Part shown: piece after piece, positions 34,470 to 45,340 of the stretch
How the letters are laid out: each line of letters begins with the position of its first letter
Numbering within the stretch: the stretch's first letter is position 1
Source: Rapana venosa
Taxonomy: Eukaryota > Mollusca > Gastropoda > Neogastropoda > Muricidae
Reading direction: 5' to 3'
Assembly: GCA_028751875.1 (NCBI GenBank)
Contig: CM054141.1
Span: forward strand, 36,928,578 to 36,992,577
Length of the DNA: 64,000 bases
The notes under the pieces: generated by a model
Told to the model about the DNA's origin: nothing
Databases searched by the model: none
The model's input: the letters and a program-made list of their open reading frames with translations, nothing else
Made by a program: the position numbers and the translations under genes

Positions 34470-35460
34470 TCTGATAGGCAGAAAAGGTTGGGCCCCACAG
34501 GGATCAGTGATAAAAATTCCCTTTGAATTTGGTGCATCAGGAGTAGGGAAAAGTTGTGGCGCTGTTTGGGGCACACAGTGATGGCTATCGGTGCAAGTTT
34601 CACCTGGCCTGTTTTGGGGGTTTTGTCTGTTCTTCAGTGAGGTAGGGTCCAGTGAGGTAGCACATCAGGGATGGTCGCACAAAAAATGTAAGGTAAGTAG
34701 AAAATAAAACCCTTGTCTGGAAAAGGTTTTCCCCCGGGCATCAGTGTCGGTGTTGCCCGGCAGTTAAGAAGAGGCGACAGGGGTTGGTAAGGTGGGAAAA
34801 CAAGACAAAGACAGCGAAGAGGGAGACATGGGAATGAAAGGAAGCCCGCACAAATCCTCAGGGAAAGAAAAGTCGTTTAAAAGTCTTTGTAGGGCCCCTT
34901 GGCGCCACACGCAGGATTTTCGTCTATGATATTCTTCCATCATAAGGTGAATAGAAAAACAAGAACGGCGAGGGCAACGAGACTATCAAACCCCGTTTTT
35001 CACGTGACATCACTGCTTTCCCGTGTTTGGGCCTAGAAACCCATAGTCTCTGTGCGTCACACAGTCACGAGGTGACGCACTTTTACAATAGATCACCCCC
35101 TCAAACCCTTTCAGATAGCCCCAAACGCAACCTGGGCATTCACGTTTAAAAAGCACGGTATCCGCCCTTTTATGGGTAGAAAAGCAAAGGAGTCCCCTAT
35201 AGCCCAAAGGGCCCCTAAAAAAAAGGCGTGTTGAGAAGATTTTTGGTCCTTGATTTTTCGACGCATGACGCAGACGGTGGCGTGTTTCCCAAGCTCCCCC
35301 AACAAAAAGGCAGGGGGGCAGATTTTTTAGTTTAGATGAGCCGGTACGGGTTGTTGCTGTGAGGGGACATCTGTCGGTGGTGGTGTTGTTGCGTGCGAAA
35401 GATGATAGAAAAGTTTCCCTTGTCGATCTTTGAAGAATGTGTGAGTTTATCCTGTGGGAA
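34470..35460 (-). pseudogene. class A GPCR, corrupted relative of the 4.8-kb gene
   Basis: The minus strand aligns over its length with the GPCR at 4812-5882. The clearest protein stretch, 35305-35111, reads ATVCVMRRKIKDQKSSQHAF, then a TM2-like stretch and GRIPCFLNVNAQV, matching TM1 end to ECL1 of the clean gene. Nucleotide landmarks such as GTGAGGTAGGG, CATCAGTGTCGGTGT and CGCATGACGCAGACGGTGGC are shared. Differences include substitutions as well as indels (for example around 34920-34990), so this looks like a real paralogue overlaid by sequencing noise. The splice acceptor near 35455 is also conserved. Flanks differ from the clean locus. Whether it is a functional gene cannot be decided from this text. 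Confidence 0.75.
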
Positions 35461-36475
35461 AAGAAAAAGAATTAAAAAAAAATTCTTCTTTTTTTTGTCT
35501 TGGTCTCTTTTTAAAAGTGGGCCCGTCCCTTTAATAAGTCCGTCAAACTGAAATGGCCAAAAACGAGGTTTTTCCGGTGCTTCAAAAAAATGCATAAAGC
35601 ACACACAAAAACGGTCAAGTCAGGGTTTTCCTTGCTCAATCATGATTTGCCCCCCTGGCTAACGTGGTGATTTCATCTACCCTCCCCCCAAAACAAAACA
35701 AAAAAAAAACCCCCTGGAGGGAGATGTTTCACGGGATTGGGTTTCCATAGAAAAAGTTGATACGAGAAGTAAATACAACCTATGAAAGGTGCAACCCGGT
35801 TGCAATATCCGCGGTATCACCCTACCCTAAAAGGGGGGGGAACTCGAAGTATGGAAATTTTAAAAAGTTTAAAAGGCAAGAAAGCGGGGAAAAAAAGTGA
35901 CCCATGAGTAAGCAGTAACTTGTCTACCATGGCTTCTGCGAAGTCAGAGCGTTAAAGACAATGGAGAATACAAGCAGAAAAGGGATGTTGCACTATAGGG
36001 GAGATGGGGAAATTTATGTTGGGGTTGGTTTACAATCAACAAGAAATGGAAAGTACATACTGGGGTTTTCGTTGTTTCAACAGAAATTGACCTAACCCGG
36101 GACAAAAAACCTTTTTTGTTCTGTTAGGTGTCAAAGTCAAAAATAAAATTTTATTTTCAGTGGTGTTTTTTATCGCGGTTTCAGGCTCACAAGAGCATGA
36201 AAGGAAAAGAAAGTCCCAGCGTCTTGGCGATAGTAATGCTATGCAAAAATCACACGCACAATAAACAAATATTAAACGAAAAGTAAACAAAAAAGCCCCA
36301 AATTGTTAGATGTTGTGAACCATTCCCCCAGTATGAAATCGAATCCAGAGTTGCTCTCGCTGGTGAGAATTAAATACAGAAAAAGTGTTCATTGTTTTAT
36401 ATTCATCAAAAGACCTCAAAGGCACCTTCTTCTATGTGAACTTGCTTATTTATTTATTTGTTTTTTCTATTTTTT
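35461..36475. other. noisy sequence with a (GTCAAA) LINE-end trace
   Basis: At 36128-36180, GTGTCAAAGTCAAAAATAAA followed by TTTTATTTTCAG is a degraded minus-strand version of the TTTGAC-tailed LINE 3' end seen at 16018 and 52235. Nothing else is supported. Confidence 0.4.
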
Positions 36476-36479
36476 TATC

Positions 36480-36800
36480 CTTTTTTGTCGAGGATAAGGA
36501 ATAAAACTCATGTGATTCTTTTTTTAGTCCGTGTGTATGCAGTCCCGGTGATGTCTTTTTGTACACTCCCTTTTTGTTCCCTCCGATTCTGCAGGTTCTA
36601 TGTTAGAAAACTAGTTAACCAATGCAGTTGGCCCCCCGCAGTTTTTTCTATTTTGGCATCTTGGAAAAACCCCCCACCCCTTGTTCGCGAAGATATTACA
36701 AAATTTTTTAAACCGACTCAAACACACCTATTTCAAACTAAGACTTTCCCCTATTGTTTTATCTATATCACTCCCCCGCCCTTTCCCCAAAAATTTTTTC
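36480..36800 (+). mobile_element. LINE C-terminal remnant (noisy), beside a SINE end
   Basis: 36485-36540 carries the terminal part of a minus-strand SINE-A/B (TCGAGGATAAGGAATAAAAC). From about 36590 a plus-strand frame shows PPLVRED, then FKPTQTHLFQTKT with a one-base shift, typical of L2/CR1-type LINE C-termini (LPxxLR...FKxxLKTHLF). Confidence 0.5.
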
Positions 36801-36824
36801 ACTCTGCCCAAATGTATAAACTAT

Positions 36825-36901
36825 TGGGTGTGTGTGTGTGTTGTGTGGTGTTTGTTGTGTGTGTGTGTGTGTTTTGGGGGTGGTTGTGTTGTGTGTGTGG
36901 G

Positions 36902-36932
<31 letters not shown>

Positions 36933-36945
36933 TGTGTGTTTGACT
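36825..36945. repeat. (TG)n microsatellite (noisy)
   Basis: TG repeats with TT and GG slips. Confidence 0.9.
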
Positions 36946-37059
36946 TGTACTTCAAGGGGAGAGTGGTACATGTGGTGTTGGCACTTGCTTGGTGTGTGTG
37001 TCTGTTGTGGTCTGTGTGTCTGTGTGATGTTTTTTTTATTTTTTTTTAAATTTTTTTAA

Positions 37060-37265
37060 AATCTTTTTATCGAGGATATGGGAAAAGCCTCATGTGCTTT
37101 TTTACCCCCAGTCCCGTGTGTTTGGGGCTTGTAATTTTGTATCTGTTTCACCGGACAAATGGCCCACTCTTCCCAAAAGGGAAAAGGGTTTTAAAGTTTG
37201 GGCAAGTGTTCTGCTGCGTCGAAAGGGGCCCCGGTTTATAGTTATCCCAAGGATTTGAATTATTC
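37060..37265 (-). mobile_element. SINE-A/B body (noisy)
   Basis: The plus strand reads ATCGAGGATATGGGAAAAGCC, CAAATGGCCCACTCTTCCC and GGGGCCCCGGTTTATAGTTAT, i.e. the shared SINE body reversed. The head is replaced by a TG repeat at 37316. Confidence 0.7.
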
Positions 37266-37315
37266 GATTTTTTGGTCCCAATGGAAGAAAGGGGAGGTGG
37301 GAAAGTTTTTCTATT

Positions 37316-37452
37316 TTGTGTGTGTGTGTGTGTGTTGTGGCGTGCGTGGTGCGTGCGTGGTTGGTGCGTGCGTGGTGCGTGGTTTTGTGTGTGTGTGTTT
37401 TGTTTTTTGTGTGTGTGTGTGGGGTGTGTGTGTGTGTGTGTTTGTGTGTTTC
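37316..37452. repeat. (TG)n/(GTGCGTGC)n repeat (noisy)
   Basis: Mixed TG and GCGTGGTGCGTGC units. Confidence 0.85.
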
Positions 37453-37499
37453 TGTTGCCCGGAGCAAAAACTTAAAAATTGCAAACACTTTAAACAGAA

Positions 37500-37625
37500 G
37501 GTTTTTTCAAGTTGGCCCTGCCAAAGTGTGAGTTTTCAAGGCAAAGTGCCCCGGCCTACATTAAAGGAAACGTTGCCCGTTGCCATCTCTGAGCTTATGG
37601 TAGCTGTTTTCGAGTGTATTTTGCA
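37500..37625 (+). repeat. dispersed repeat, noisy copy of 45565-45690
   Basis: Shared blocks are GGCCC.TGCCAAAG, GGCAAA.TGCC and GGCCTACATTAA.GGA, then TTGCCGT/CATC. Both copies follow a TG microsatellite, so the repeat unit may include it. Family unknown. Confidence 0.6.
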
Positions 37626-38570
37626 CCCCCCGGCAGTAACCAAAAATACCCTACCATCAACCCAATGTATCCACACCCCCCCCACCCCCCACACCCTATT
37701 TAAAGAACAATTTTTAGAATAGTTTGAAATTTTTTTTCCCCGTAACGTCGGAATGCACTTTGTTCGCCCAAAGGGTCAATCTGAATGAGAAGAAGGCAAT
37801 GTTCAGTTGTTCCCCTGGTTTTTTTGGTTTTTTCTGTTTCGTTAGGTTTTAGAATGGCTTTGGTGGAAGCAGGACAATGTCCTGGAGGGTCCTTGAAAGC
37901 GATTGAAAAAATCGGGGTTTTCTTTAGGGGATTTTTTCCAGTGTTTTCCCCTGCTTCAACTCTATTTCCTGCAGTGTTGGGTAAATTATTAAAAAATAAG
38001 GTTGTGCGCTAAAACCCTGAATTTTTTATTTTTAAAAGTTATCCCTTTGTGGAATAAAAGATAAACCCCACAGGAAGAACGTTTCCCTTGAGATATGAAA
38101 CAGAATTTCTAAAGCTTTGATGCTGCATTTTCTAAAGCGAAAAACCTCCACGAAAACAGGAAAAAAAAAGACGTTTGGATTTTAAGCTTCAACCTGGAAG
38201 CCAATTTAAACAGCAAGGAAAAGGCCCCGGGGAATTTTAAAAAATGGAAAAAAATATCAGCCCCGAAGAAAAAAAAAAGGTTTTGCCGTAAAAAGGCTTC
38301 TCACGCAGATGAAATATGGAAGATTTCTTAAAAAACGAACTGGGCCAGGAAAAGAAAAGATGGAACCCCTTTCAAAAGTGTAAAAATGAAGCCTTTAACA
38401 GCTTCCATAGGCCTAGCGTGGATGATGAAAACCCCATGGCTCGAGGTGCAGCTCCCCCATCTTACCCCTTTGAGGAGATCGTGTGGGCTTTTTAGTTTAT
38501 GGTTTTTTAAAAGCCAAATCCCCCCACCCTTGATCACCCCAAAAATTGTGATTCAGTAACACTTTTGTTT
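37626..38570. other. noisy sequence, nothing recognised
   Basis: No exon or repeat could be supported. Frames are short and interrupted. Confidence 0.45.
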
Positions 38571-38574
38571 ATTT

Positions 38575-38830
38575 CTTTTTTTATTTTTTTATCGAGGATA
38601 ATGGAATATTTTCTTTATTTATTCTTTTATATCGAGGTAATGGAAAAAGCATCTGTGCTTTTTTACATCGTTCCGTGTGTATGGGTTTTTTAATTTTGTT
38701 TTTTCCACGGCCCCAAAAGGCTACTCTTCCGAAAAAGCGGAACAGGGTTTAAGTGTGGCCAAGTTTCTGATCGTTCGAAAGGGGCCTCGGTTTTGTTCAT
38801 GGAAGGACTTTTTCGAGTGATTTGAAAACA
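38575..38830 (-). mobile_element. SINE-A/B body (noisy) with duplicated 3' end
   Basis: The plus strand shows TATCGAGGATAATGGAATA at 38590 and again TATCGAGGTAATGGAAAAAGC at 38630, then CTACTCTTCCGAAAAAGCGG and GGGGCCTCGGTTT. The terminal motif is present twice about 40 bases apart, which could be two nested insertions or a tail duplication. Confidence 0.7.
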
Positions 38831-39254
38831 GATGATTGTAATGGGGTTTGTTTTTTCTTTGTTGCAATGTGTCTATGATGAATACCTATTTCATTGGGGG
38901 GCAGAAAAAGTTAAGGCGCTATCATACACCAAAGAGATATGTCTCATTATCAGCTGTGTCCAGGGGAAAGGATTAATCAAGTTTGCTGTTGCCCGGAAAA
39001 AAAAATTCGTTGAAAAGTTATGAAATTGACAGAGTATTTGCTATTGTGCCATGTTAAGTTGCTAGCGCATTCGAAAAATGCGACTTTTTCCCGGGAACCC
39101 CCCGTTAAAACGAAAATGGGGAAATGCGCCCCAGCCAGATTTTTGTGCCCCTGGACTGTTTCCCTGTGTGAATGTTCGTGCAAAAACAAAGATCTGTGCA
39201 AACCTCAAGGGACCGTCCAAAGGGCCCCTTAAGGCACCTAAAGGTGTAATAATA
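38831..39254. other. noisy sequence, nothing recognised
   Basis: No supported feature. Confidence 0.4.
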
Positions 39255-39606
39255 ACTATAAAGGAAGGGGGTGGCAGGGTGGTTAAGGGTTTGCCCGCAA
39301 CAAGTAAAACGTGCGGTTTTGGGTTCGTTCCCAGCCCGCTTTTCTTCGTTTGACCCCCAAAAAACGAATGAATGTCAAAATCTTGGATGAGATTAAAACG
39401 AGGGGTGTTCGAACGTTTAGAAATGTTGCGCACACGTTAAATCCTGTTCCGCTTTTCGGAAGAGTAGGCCATTGTGTGCCGGTGGAAACAGATGACAAAT
39501 TTTACAAAACCGCATACACACGGGGACTGGATGTAAAAAAAGCACATGAGTGCTTATTCCATTATCCTCGATATAAAACAATAAATAAATAAATAAATAA
39601 ATAAAA
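39255..39606 (+). mobile_element. SINE-A, full length but half noisy, half clean
   Basis: The head (GGCAGGGTGGTTAAGGGTTT, GGTTTTGGGTTCGTTCCC) and early body are corrupted. From about 39420 (TTGCGCACACGTTAAATCC) onward it is nearly identical to the clean copies, ending ATTATCCTCGATATAAAAC and (AAAT)n. The accuracy change inside one element marks a likely contig join. Confidence 0.82.
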
Positions 39607-39609
39607 TAA

Positions 39610-40885
39610 AAATACAAAGCAGTCGTACAAGAAAGCCATAAAAGACAGTCATACAAGGCAACCATACAAGGCACCCATACAAGGCACTCATACAAGGTAG
39701 TCATACAAGATAGCTATACAAGGTAGCCATACAAAGTAGCCATAAAAGGCAGTCATATAAGGCACTGATACAAGTTACCTATACAAGGCAGTCATACAAA
39801 GCAATCATACAAGGAAGTCATACAAGGCAGTAATACGAGACAGTCATACAAGGCAGTCTTACAAATCAGTCATACAAGGCAGTCATACAAGGTAGTCATA
39901 CAAAGCAGTCATACAAGGTAGTCATACAAGTCACCTATACAAGGCAGTCATACAAGGCAGTCATACAAGGCAGTCATACAAGTCACCTATACAAGGCAGT
40001 CATACAAGGCAGTCATACAAGGCAGTCATACAAGGCAGTCATACAATGCAGTCATACAAAACAGTCATACAAGGCAGTCATACAAAGCAGTCATACAAAG
40101 CAATCATACTAGGCAGGCATACAAGGCAGTCATACAAGGCAGTCATACAAGGCAGTCATACAAGGCAGTCATACAAAGCAGTCATACAAAGCAATCATTC
40201 TAGGCAGGCATACAAGGCAGTCATACAAGGCAGTCATACAAGGCAGTCATACAAGGCAGTCATACAAAGCAGTCATACAAAGCAATCATACTAGGCAGGC
40301 ATACAAGGCAGTCATACAAGGCAGTCATACATTGCAGTCATACAAGGCAGTCATACAAAGAGTCATACAAGGCAGTCATACAAGGTAGTCATACAAGGAA
40401 GTCATATAAGGTAGTCATACAAGGATGTCATACAAGGCAGTCATACAAGGCAGTCATACAAGGCAGTCATACAAGGCAGTCATACAAGGCAGTCATACAA
40501 GTCACCTATACAAGGCAGTCATACAAAGCAGTCATACAAAGCAATCATACTAGGCAGGCATACAAGGCAGTCATACAAGGCAGTCATACAATGCAGTCAT
40601 ACAAGGCAGTCATACAAAGAGTCATACAAGGCAGTCATACAAGGCAGTCATACAAGGCAGTCATATAAGGCAGTCATACAAGGCAGTCATACAAAGCAGT
40701 CATACAAGGCAGTCATACAAGGCAGTCATACAAGTCACCTATACAAGGCAGTCATACTAGTCACCTATACAAGGCAGTCATACAAGTCACCTATACAAGG
40801 CAGTCAAACTAGTCACCTATACAAGGCAGTCATACAAAGCAGTCATACAAAGCAGTCATACAAAGCAGTCATACAAAGCATCTAT
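39610..40885. repeat. 13-bp minisatellite, about 97 units
   Basis: The consensus unit is GGCAGTCATACAA. Variants are AAGCAGTCATACAA, GTAGTCATACAA and GTCACCTATACAA. Higher-order blocks are visible: a group ending AAGCAATCATACTAGGCAGGC recurs near 40100, 40190, 40280 and 40545, and GTCACCTATACAA marks 40500 and 40735-40825. Because 39 bases is 13 codons, reading frames through it give a 13-residue repeat. That is not evidence of coding. Confidence 0.97.
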
Positions 40886-41045
40886 GCAAGGTACACGGCT
40901 TAAACCAGGCATTTCTTCTGTCAATTAACGTATTATAGCTATTGCCTTAAGCCATAACTTTTTACTACTGTATTTACAACATTTATAACATCTTCCTAGT
41001 CTCATGACTGTGAAATTAATCCAGTGAAATTTACAGCCCCAACAA

Positions 41046-41452
41046 CCTACACTACACTACACTACACTACACTACACTACATTACAGTACACTACACTAC
41101 ACTACACTACACTGCACTTCACTACACTGCACTACAATACACTACACTACACGTGTCTGCACTAAACTGCACTACACGACACTACACTACACTTCATTAC
41201 ACTACACTACACTACATTGCACTGCTTTACACTGCACTACACTACACTGCACTACACTTCATTACAGTACACCACACTACACTACACTATACTACACTGC
41301 ACTGCACTGCACTACACAGCACTACACTGCACTGCACTGCACTACACTGCACTGCACTGCACTGCACTGCACTACACTACACTACACTACACTACACTAC
41401 ACTACACTACACTACACTGTACTACACTACACTGCACTACACTACACTACAC
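41046..41452. repeat. (ACTAC/TGCAC)n pentanucleotide microsatellite
   Basis: ACTACACTACACTAC with TGCAC and TTCAC variants runs for about 400 bases. On the minus strand it reads (GTAGT)n and directly follows the RTE C-terminal remnant at 41453-41900, so it may have grown from that element's 3' tail. Confidence 0.95.
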
Positions 41453-41900
41453 GACCTTCGTAACTGCGAGCGGCCATGGGGGAAAGAGTGTGTGCGCTGT
41501 ACTTACAAAAACCACCAGCTAGTTCCATTTGTGGCGGTCGTGTGCCGATGCCTATATCTCCGGTATCCTCTTCTGAGTCCATACAGGGATGTTGTCTACC
41601 CAGTTTTTTCTCAGTCTTGCCTCGTCTTCTTTCTCTCCAGACTATGCTTTGCAGGATGGTCTGTGGACGGTTGTCAGGTCTTCTGATATGACTTCATCTC
41701 TGTATGTTTCTTTTCATGATTATTGTAAGGGGAGTCTTCACAGGGGGTCTGTATTCTGTCAGACGACGTTGCTGACTTCCTCATCATTGACATAGTCCAA
41801 GAAGGTGATGCCAAGACGTTTGCGTGGCATTACACTTCACATGTTTGAATTCTGCTCTGCGACTCTGTTACGACATTTTCAGAGCTGTGTGTATTCTGGA
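41453..41900 (-). pseudogene. RTE-like LINE, C-terminal remnant
   Basis: On the minus strand, in shifting frames: TESQSRIQTCEV, a stop, CHA, then LGITFLDYVNDEEVSNVV, and later WVDNIPVWTQKRIPE and the LVV...HTLFPPW end. These fit the C-terminal part of RTE-type proteins (RIQxxEMRC, ISYxDHVTNEEV, KRWxDNIxEWT). Several stops and frameshifts show it is dead. Confidence 0.7.
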
Positions 41901-42022
41901 AGATGGGAAAAAAGCTGTTTGGTTAGCGGAGATTGCAAACAATCGCCTGCTCTCTTCGGAAAAGACTGAAAGTCAAACACCCATATATAATTATATTGAG
42001 CACATGCCTAGACACTATTGTA

Positions 42023-42194
42023 TACATCATCATCATCATCATCATCATCATAATGATGATAATGATAATGATAATAAATGGAATTTATATAGCGCTATAT
42101 CTTGCAAAAAATCAAATCAAAGCGCTTTCATTCATCCTACTCATTCACATGCAGCCTTACAAATTCAAATGTATACACACACGCTCGCACGCAC

Positions 42195-42238
<44 letters not shown>

Positions 42239-42796
42239 GCACACACGTAAGGATTGTACACTCGGCAGGGTGATGGGGTTTTGGCTTTTGAGGGCAGGAC
42301 AAAAATGAAATGGAACAAGAGGGGAGAATCTTAGGTTTGAAATAAATGTGTCTTGAGGCCGGATTTAAAAGCGTCATAAGGCTTTTGATGAAGGGAGAGA
42401 GGAAGGTCATTCCAGATCAATGGACCAGAAACAGAGAAAGAGCGACGGCCAACGGTGAACTGGTTGAATCTAGGTATTCTTAAGCACAAGGTATCATCAG
42501 CAGAGCGGAGGGAACGTGAAGGAGTGTACAGGCTAAGACATTCACAGAGGTAGGAAGGTTCTGTTTTGTGGAGACATTTGTAACAGAGGGTACTGATCTT
42601 ATAGTTTACTCTCTGTGGCACAGGCAACCAGTGGAGAGATCGCAAGAAAGGAGTAATGTGCACAGACTTTTTTCTTTCTGAGGACTAGGCGAGCTGCAGA
42701 GTTTTGAATACGTTGAAGGGAGTGGATAGATGATGCTGGCAGACCAGTCAGAAGAGAATTGCAATAGCCCAGATATAGTAAACCACCTTTGCACAT
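42023..42796 (-). mobile_element. L2/CR1-like LINE, 3' end
   Basis: The minus frame 42796-42670 reads LGYCNSLLTGLPASSIHSLQ and RIQNSAARLVLR. After a frameshift, 42663-42331 reads HITPFLRSLHWLPVPQRVNY, CLSLYTPSRSLRSADD, GPLIWNDLPLSLHQ and FKSGLKTHLFQT before a stop. These are classic RT C-terminal motifs. The 3' UTR includes a (TG)n block (42175-42245) and ends AGCGCTTTGATTTGATTTTT, AGCGCTATATAAATTCC, (ATT/ATC)n. The same 3' end appears at 9319-9460 and 50706-50800. Confidence 0.82.
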
Positions 42797-42867
42797 ACTA
42801 CTTTTGAAAGAATGATAGGCAATTACTTGCAGGCTGGAATAAATGAAACTTTGAATTTAAAACTCAC

Positions 42868-42899
<32 letters not shown>

Positions 42900-42910
42900 C
42901 CCACACACAC

Positions 42911-42968
<58 letters not shown>

Positions 42969-43210
42969 TCATTTGCAGACATATTTCGCAGACAGAATGA
43001 AGTAGCGGCATTAAATCCTGAAAACAATCGCACTCCATTATGCCAAAGCCTCACCAATCGTATACCGCCTCGACCTCAGTGAAGATTACCATAGAACCAA
43101 ATACACAATGGATCTGGGAGACAGAGAATGGATTGTTGTTTCTTCGGAAGCAGAACCATTTGAACTTATAGAGAACCACAATATGCTTTCTCTCTTGCAA
43201 CACTTTTTTT
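42797..43210. other. non-coding with (CA)n at 42873-42965
   Basis: No exon supported. CA array with CCCC slip near 42899. Confidence 0.6.
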
Positions 43211-43214
43211 GCCG

Positions 43215-43225
43215 CGCGCGCGCGC

Positions 43226-43270
<45 letters not shown>

Positions 43271-43414
43271 TGCCTTTGTGTGTTTGTTTTGTTATTATAT
43301 ATATAGTTTATATTATTATATAGTTATATATTATATTATATATTATATATATATTATATATATACATATATATATAGTTATATATATTTAGTTTTATATA
43401 TATATATATATATA

Positions 43415-43486
<72 letters not shown>

Positions 43487-43713
43487 ATATATAATAATTA
43501 TATATCTGTGTGTGTTTGTGCCCTTGTGTGTTTGTTTTGTTATTCTTTACTTTCGAGTATAATGTATATATGTATATAATACATATAATGTATATAATAG
43601 TATATATATATAATTTATATATATATATATATTATATATATATATATTTTAATAATATTAAAATATATATATATATGTGTGTGGGGGTGTGTTTTGTGGT
43701 GTGTGTGTGTGTG

Positions 43714-43764
<51 letters not shown>

Positions 43765-43853
43765 GTGTGTGTGTGTGTGTGTCTATGTGTGTGCTTGCAT
43801 ATATGTGTGATTTCGCAAGCATTCGTATATGCATGCATGCTTGCCTGCGTCTA

Positions 43854-43944
<91 letters not shown>

Positions 43945-44000
43945 ACAAATAGACAGACAGACAGAACCACACAGAGACAGACAGGCAGACAGACAGAGAG
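43215..44000. repeat. tandem duplication, copy 1 (GC/TG-AT-TG-GA)
   Basis: The order is (GC)n then (GT)n, TTTGTGCCTTTGTGTGTTTG, (AT)n 43295-43500, TTTGTGCCCTTGTGTGTTTG, TTCTTTACTTTCGAGTATAA, (AT)n, (TG)n, then TTTCGCAAGCATTCGTATATG and GCATGCTTGCCTGCGTCTAAG before (GA)n. The same order recurs from 44684. The GTGCC(T/C)TTGTGTG unit is also repeated inside this copy. Confidence 0.85.
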
Positions 44001-44042
44001 TCAAGTATGAAGCCGTATGCAAGTTAGTAGGTACTGCAAGCC

Positions 44043-44091
<49 letters not shown>

Positions 44092-44102
44092 ACACACACA
44101 TT

Positions 44103-44133
<31 letters not shown>

Positions 44134-44683
44134 GCGCGCACACACAACACAAACCACACACACACACACACATACACACACACATAGGCTCAGACATACA
44201 CAACACATATAAACACATGCATACACACACATGCACATAAATATTCTCTCTCTGTGTCTCTCTCGATCTTTCTCTCTCTCATTAACAACAAAGTAATGCA
44301 AAATCAATTAGAAAACAGAAGCAAACTTATATCAACCAAGCTTTAATTAATACATGTAGCATCTGCAACTTTCAGGCCTTGATTTCTTCGTAAATAAATT
44401 CTCTTTGAGAGAGAGAGAGAGAGTGAGAGAGATGAGAGGAGGAGAGAGAAGAGAGAGTAGAGAGAGAGAAAATTTGGAGAGAGAGAGAGAGAGAGAGCAG
44501 AGACAGAGAGACAAAGAGACAGAGAGACAGAGAGAGACAGAGACAGAGAGAGAGAAAGAGAAAGACTGTGTCTGTGTGTGTGTGTGCGTGCGTGTGTGTG
44601 TGTGTGTGTTGTGCGTGCGTATGTGTGTGTGTGTGTGTGAGTGTGTGTGTGTGTGTATGTGTGTGTGTGTGTGTGTGTGTGTT
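44001..44683. repeat. (CA)n, (GA)n and (TG)n microsatellites
   Basis: (CA)n 44045-44185 on the plus strand, (GA)n 44406-44560, (TG)n 44570-44683. A short AT-rich spacer at 44280-44405 has no gene. Confidence 0.9.
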
Positions 44684-45005
44684 TGTGGCCTTTGTGTGTT
44701 TGTTTTGTTATTATATATATAGTTAAAATATATTATATAGTATATATTATATTATTTATTATATATATATTATATATATACATATATATATAGTTATATA
44801 TATTTAGTTTTATATATATATATATAAAATATATATCTGTGTGTGTTTGTGCCCTTGTGTGTTTGTTTGTTATTCTTTACTTTCGAGTATAATGTATATA
44901 TGTATATAATACATATAATGTATATAATAAGTATATTATATATATTATAATATATATATATAATATATTTATATATTATATATATATATATATATGTGTG
45001 TTGTG

Positions 45006-45038
<33 letters not shown>

Positions 45039-45163
45039 CTATGTGTGTGCTTGCATATGTGTGTGATTTCGCAAGCATTCGTATATGCATGCATGCTTGC
45101 CTGCGTCTAAGCACAGAGAGAGAGAGGGGAGTGAGAGAAGAGAGAGGAGAGTGAGAGAGAGAG

Positions 45164-45218
<55 letters not shown>

Positions 45219-45270
45219 GGGACAGACAGACAGACAGAACAGACAGACAGAGACAGAGAGACAGAGAGAC
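44684..45270. repeat. tandem duplication, copy 2
   Basis: A collinear repeat of 43262-44000: GGCCTTTGTGTGTTTG, AT block, GCCCTTGTGTGTTTG, ACTTTCGAGTATAATG, AT block, TG block, ATTTCGCAAGCATTCGTATATG and CCTGCGTCTAAGCACAG, then (GA)n. The unique 80-base stretch at 43785-43865 and 45036-45118 is almost identical, implying a recent duplication with microsatellite length change. Confidence 0.85.
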
Positions 45271-45294
45271 AGAGAGAAAGAGAAAGACGGGTGT

Positions 45295-45340
<46 letters not shown>

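Larger units (their letters stand above)
19269..39420. other. low-accuracy sequence block (probable unpolished contig)
   Basis: Across this block homopolymers are inflated, single bases are missing and every recognisable element has shattered frames, whereas the flanks are clean. The left edge falls in a TG repeat joined to the middle of a reverse transcriptase. The right edge falls inside a SINE-A copy whose 5' half is noisy and 3' half is clean. See the separate entries for what can be read inside. Confidence 0.85.

Noticed and set aside
40046..40294. Frame with a 13-residue repeat that looks like a repeat protein
   Set aside because: It is a by-product of a 13-bp minisatellite read in any frame, since 39 bases make 13 codons.
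39610..40885. CRISPR-like array
   Set aside because: The repeats are contiguous 13-bp units with no unique spacers, in a eukaryotic genome.
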